NCBI GenBank assembly: GCA_965224795.1
Contig: CBDDAE010000002.1
Coordinates: forward strand, 62,001 to 126,000
From: NVTR01 sp036480115
GTDB lineage: Bacteria; Pseudomonadota; Alphaproteobacteria; Rhodobacterales; Rhodobacteraceae
Length of the DNA stretch: 64,000 nucleotides
Direction of reading: 5' to 3'
Shown here in pieces: positions 62,507 through 64,000 of the stretch; position 1 is the first letter of the stretch; the number at the start of each line of letters is the position of its first letter. The notes beneath the pieces are model-generated. The model was not told the DNA's origin, did not search any database, and was given only the letters and a program-made list of their open reading frames with translations. The position numbers and the translations under genes were made by a program.

Positions 62507-62533
62507 CACCATATCACTCAGGGTGATATGGTG
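62507..62533. repeat. Perfect 11-bp palindrome in the divergent promoter gap
   Basis: CACCATATCAC (62507-62517) and GTGATATGGTG (62523-62533) around a 5-base centre. It lies between the VirD4-like gene (minus, start 62465) and the DUF3768 gene (plus, start 62652). There is no T tract, so it is more likely an operator for a dimeric regulator than a terminator. Confidence 0.65.
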
Positions 62534-62651
62534 AGTGCTAGTCCCTGCCCGCCTGTTCCGGCAAAATACAAATAGATCAGTTCCTTCCATCACCTTGCGC
62601 CGGGTGCGCCTGAATCATTCGGGCGGCCACCCTAACGCAAGGAGATGAACC

Positions 62652-63182
62652 ATGGGTAATACCAAACCTGAAATTGATGAGTTGGTCGGGGCCTATCCGG
62701 TCTGCCCACAATGCCAAGGGCAAAGCGTAGTGCGTGATGCCTGGGCCGAGTGGAGTATGGCCAAACGGGACTGGATGCTCAAAACTGTGTTTGACGAGTT
62801 TGTGTGTGATCAATGCGGGGATAGTATTCATCCGGTGTGGAAGCTGGATGAAAAATTCCGGCAGAAACGCATTCAACGTCTTAATGACGAAATGCGTGCT
62901 GGCACTTTCCGGCATGGCAACGTGATCTTAACCGCTGGTGTACAAGCGCTGGAAGACAAGCTGCGTGCCGCTCTCATCGATCAGATCAGCCGCTTTGATG
63001 CCTTCACTGCAGACAATGATCCTCACGGGGAACATGACTTTGGCAGTATCGAGATCAACGGCCAAAAGTTCTTCTGGAAGATTGATTATTTTGATTTGAA
63101 GCTGGAACGGCATTCGGTTGATGCTGCTAATGGAGATGTGACACATCGGGTGCTGACGGTTATGTTGGCGAATGAATATTGA
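62652..63182 (+). CDS. DUF3768 protein with N-terminal zinc ribbon
   Basis: 176 residues. ATG follows AAGGAGATGAACC, a strong ribosome site. The N-terminal 60 residues hold two Cys pairs (CPQC and CDQC) that should bind zinc. The C-terminal 110 match DUF3768: RIQRLNDEMRAGTFRHGNVILTAGVQAL, FDAFTADNDPHGEHDFGSIEINGQKFFWKIDYFD and RVLTVMLANEY. DUF3768 proteins are typical of plasmids and integrative elements in alphaproteobacteria; their role is unknown. Confidence 0.85.
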   Translation: MGNTKPEIDELVGAYPVCPQCQGQSVVRDAWAEWSMAKRDWMLKTVFDEFVCDQCGDSIHPVWKLDEKFRQKRIQRLNDEMRAGTFRHGNVILTAGVQALEDKLRAALIDQISRFDAFTADNDPHGEHDFGSIEINGQKFFWKIDYFDLKLERHSVDAANGDVTHRVLTVMLANEY

Positions 63183-63187
63183 GTGTG

Positions 63188-63209
63188 GCCGTCCCTTTTG
63201 GGCGGTTTT
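63188..63209 (+). terminator. Terminator after DUF3768 gene
   Basis: 6-bp stem (63189-63194 with 63200-63205, one G-U pair) with a short loop, followed by four Ts. Confidence 0.6.
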
Positions 63210-63331
63210 CTATAGCAGTTTTGTTCGATATTCTTTGAATGAAAAGTCCATACGCAATCTATTGTTCTGTAAAGGGTCTGTTTTGAGCCTTCCTGCGACA
63301 TTTGCTCTAGCCAAATTAGGTTCTTGGTCGA

Positions 63332-63553
63332 TCATTTGCAGATGATTTGAATAGCGGTTCCTAGGTAGTAGCGGTCTTTGAAACCAGCGCACCGCTTTAT
63401 ATCCTCACAAGAACAACCGTGGCGATATTTCAAATCAAATAGACCCAGTAGGCCGCAAAAATTTGGATTCCAAACTTCAACCTTCGAGTTCAAATTGATA
63501 CGACCCAACTCGCCGGAGCGCCAGTAAAAACTGGCCTTGGTTGTTTCCGGCAT
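63332..63553 (-). CDS. 73-residue hypothetical protein
   Basis: ATG at 63553. Composition looks protein-like: MPETTKASFYWRSGELGRIN ... GLFDLKYRHGCSCEDIKRCAGFKDRYYLG, with four Cys residues. The ribosome site is weak, and no family is recognised. It is on the minus strand between two plus-strand genes. The 150 bases to its left (63183-63331) hold only a terminator. Confidence 0.4.
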   Translation of the reverse strand: MPETTKASFYWRSGELGRINLNSKVEVWNPNFCGLLGLFDLKYRHGCSCEDIKRCAGFKDRYYLGTAIQIICK

Positions 63554-63589
63554 ATCAAAAAGTGAACAAGCGAGAATTCGCTTAGCGTG

Positions 63590-63618
63590 TTGACACTGAT
63601 AAGTGATACCGCAATGAT
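63590..63618 (+). promoter_or_regulatory. Sigma-70-type promoter for the 43-residue gene
   Basis: TTGACA (63590-63595), a perfect -35, and AATGAT (63613-63618, four of six matches) with a 17-base spacer. The gene starts 35 bases on. Confidence 0.5.
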
Positions 63619-63652
63619 TGTATTATTCGTTAACTTAATTAGGAGAAAAAAT

Positions 63653-63784
63653 ATGGGACGACGCAGAACAGAACGAAGCGGGAAACGTCGCGGACGCTCC
63701 AGTTCATGGGGTGGAGGTGGTGGCTTTTTGACAAAAGCTCCAGTTACCTCATTTGAAGCTGGATTCCTGACTCTCTTCGCTTAA
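63653..63784 (+). CDS. 43-residue basic, glycine-rich peptide
   Basis: ATG at 63653 is 7 bases after AGGAGAAAA. The peptide begins MGRRRTERSGKRRGRSSSWG, has five Gly in a row, and ends in a hydrophobic stretch (VTSFEAGFLTLFA). A promoter in front and a strong terminator behind make it a single-gene unit that should be expressed well. I do not recognise it; a nucleic-acid-binding peptide, bacteriocin-like or toxin-like peptide are all possible. Confidence 0.6.
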   Translation: MGRRRTERSGKRRGRSSSWGGGGGFLTKAPVTSFEAGFLTLFA

Positions 63785-63798
63785 TTTTACAGTATTTT

Positions 63799-63828
63799 CA
63801 GGGCGCACCCTCTGGTGCGCCCTGTTTT
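63799..63828 (+). terminator. Strong terminator after the 43-residue gene
   Basis: Perfect 11-bp stem (63799-63809 with 63814-63824), CTCT loop, then four Ts. Confidence 0.85.
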
Positions 63829-63850
63829 CTCTCATATTTCGGAGAGCGCT

Positions 63851-64000
63851 TTGAATACCATTTGCGAAAGAAGTTTTTCTCCTAATGATGCGTCGTTACA
63901 AATAGATAATCTATTTGATGAACTTGGCCTGAAAGTCTTAGAAGATAGGCATGAACAAGGTTTCTCTGCCTCCCATATCGTTGTGGAGGGAGAAAACGGG
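63851..64000 (+). CDS. Start of an unrecognised gene, cut by window edge
   Basis: TTG at 63851 is 4 bases after GGAGAG. The frame is open for 50 codons to the edge (LNTICERSFSPNDASLQIDN ... GFSASHIVVEGENG). It follows the terminator of the 43-residue gene by 22 bases, so either it has its own promoter or some readthrough is used. No family can be named from this part. Confidence 0.45.
   Translation, partial: MNTICERSFSPNDASLQIDNLFDELGLKVLEDRHEQGFSASHIVVEGENG

Noticed and set aside
1..64000. CRISPR arrays, rRNA genes, prophage structural genes
   Set aside because: No regularly spaced repeats, rRNA signatures or capsid, portal or terminase-like proteins were seen in either strand.

Overview
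The window looks like an alphaproteobacterial chromosome, most likely from the Rhodobacterales (roseobacter group). Three gene blocks point there: a long acidic RNase E next to a TusA-like gene and a CcdA gene; purC-purS-purQ beside the F1-ATPase zeta inhibitor (DUF1476); and a betaine/homocysteine methyltransferase, corrinoid protein and DUF1638 block. Base composition is moderate, roughly half G+C by eye, and most genes sit in tight runs with 4-bp ATGA overlaps.

Layout. 1-11.4 kb (mainly minus strand): an edge-truncated cytochrome P450 coupled to a membrane alpha/beta hydrolase, ccdA, a TusA-like gene (+), rne, a DctB/DctD-like two-component pair with an unusual regulator, and purQ-purS-purC. 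11.5-24.4 kb: ATPase zeta subunit, MprF-like aminoacyl-phospholipid synthase, the corrinoid methyltransferase block including a 58-residue membrane protein, SufE-like protein, lipoprotein, RNase D, purM-purN, a CAT-anticodon tRNA, an AstE/DoeB-like deacylase, an EnvZ-like kinase, a metallo-beta-lactamase-fold gene with a frameshift, and tRNA-Asn.

24.7-36.1 kb (+): one catabolic gene run for an aromatic acid handled as a CoA thioester. It holds an anthraniloyl/salicylyl-CoA monooxygenase-reductase fusion, thioesterase, acyl-CoA ligase, AhpD-like protein, a complete branched-chain-amino-acid-type ABC importer, a cupin and a second flavin monooxygenase. 36.1-41.5 kb: fatty acid desaturase, a divergent LuxI/LuxR quorum-sensing locus with an interposed small gene, trigger factor, and a TbpB-like lipoprotein. 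41.6-51.5 kb (minus): a surface or secretion cluster with an FkbM methyltransferase, glycosyltransferases (one fused to a methyltransferase-like domain), a sulfatase with RTX repeats, and two proteins of unknown function.

51.9-64 kb is accessory DNA. It has a tyrosine integrase, a MotA/MotB-like (ZorA/ZorB-like) membrane pair with long coiled coils, a 41-residue membrane peptide plus terminator just upstream of that pair, an orphan 221-residue gene, an IS3 remnant, an intact IS3 element that truncated a small acidic gene, a large serine recombinase, a VirD4/TraG-like ATPase, a DUF3768 protein and small unrecognised genes. The ZorAB-like pair without any recognisable Zorya effector is the best candidate for an undescribed system, possibly phage defence.
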